A stretch of DNA of 29,412 nucleotides from HKCCE3408 sp039191215. Its GTDB lineage: Bacteria > Pseudomonadota > Alphaproteobacteria > Rhodobacterales > Rhodobacteraceae. The DNA is taken from NCBI GenBank assembly GCA_039191215.1, contig JBCCXT010000049.1, forward strand, positions 1 to 29,412, read 5' to 3'. Below, piece after piece: positions 29,386-29,412 of the stretch. The position numbers and the translations under genes are program-made. The notes under the pieces were generated by a model. It saw nothing but the letters and a program-made list of their open reading frames with translations, searched no databases and was not told the origin of the DNA. The first letter of the stretch is position 1. Every line of letters begins with the position of its first letter.

Positions 29386-29412
29386 TTGGCCATTGTGGCC
29401 TGCTCGGGCACG
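29382..29412 (-). CDS. Possible C-terminal end of a convergent gene (cut by window edge)
   Basis: On the minus strand the last bases read ...VPEQATMAN followed by TAA at 29384-29382, overlapping the SRAP stop codon tail to tail. Only nine codons are visible, so nothing can be said about the product, and this could be chance. Confidence 0.15.
   Translation of the reverse strand, partial: VPEQATMAN

Noticed and set aside
1..29412. tRNA or rRNA genes, CRISPR arrays, transposons, integrases, toxin-antitoxin pairs, anti-phage or secondary-metabolite clusters
   Set aside because: None was recognised on either strand; gene content is metabolic and composition is even.

Overview
The window looks like chromosomal DNA of an alphaproteobacterium, most likely of the Rhodobacterales (Rhodobacteraceae / roseobacter type). 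The reasons are high GC (roughly 60%, by eye), a VPLPA-CTERM surface protein, an NADP-malic enzyme fused to a phosphotransacetylase-like domain, a DUF952 gene next to pyrD, a small DUF1127 gene, and densely packed operons with overlapping start and stop codons. I see no rRNA, tRNA, CRISPR, transposase, integrase or phage gene. Apart from a few AT-richer intergenic stretches the composition looks even, so this reads as core chromosome rather than an island.

Layout. 1-4382: the 5' part of glyA (minus, cut by the window edge), then nadK and maeB on the plus strand. 4383-4660: a GC-rich hairpin repeat. 4661-6556: prpE, propionyl-CoA synthetase. 6687-11193: a compact nucleoside-catabolism operon cdd-deoA-deoB-add-upp whose genes are 1 nt apart or overlap by 1-4 nt, followed by a secreted SPOR-like protein (11225-11692). 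11697-12713 (minus): a membrane-anchored protein resembling an M48 peptidase that has lost its HExxH motif. 12923-14391 (plus): a VPLPA-CTERM protein with a terminator, then two tandem paralogous single-pass membrane micro-proteins of unknown function. 14440-22061 (minus): a beta-oxidation region, read in transcription order as MerR regulator, acyl-CoA dehydrogenase, 70-aa protein, glutathione transferase, thiolase, a dyad operator candidate, two NTF2-like paralogues, and the FadJ/FadB-type multifunctional enzyme. 22062-22721: a regulatory region with several inverted repeats around a second, paralogous MerR gene. 22722-25006 (plus): two overlapping hotdog thioesterases and a MATE exporter. 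25007-25160: a second copy of the GC-rich hairpin repeat. 25161-26561 (minus): DUF952 gene and pyrD. 26685-28289: secreted 5'-nucleotidase. 28487-29385: DUF1127 micro-protein and an SRAP (YedK/HMCES-type) protein.

How the genes fit together. A periplasmic 5'-nucleotidase could release nucleosides, which cdd, deoA, deoB, add and upp would deaminate, cleave and salvage; pyrD makes pyrimidines de novo. NadK makes NADP next to an NADP-type malic enzyme. Acyl-CoA dehydrogenase, FadJ and thiolase supply a near-complete beta-oxidation spiral. A palindrome (TTGACGT-nn-acGTAAA type) lies both in the leader of the first MerR gene and, in related form, upstream of the NTF2/fadJ unit, which suggests that the MerR protein controls both.

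No wholly new multi-gene system stands out. The least explained items are the paired membrane micro-proteins (13826-14391), the NTF2-like pair inserted in the beta-oxidation cluster, the degenerate M48-like protein, and the dyad-rich MerR intergenic region. All calls come from reading the sequence; no database search was run.
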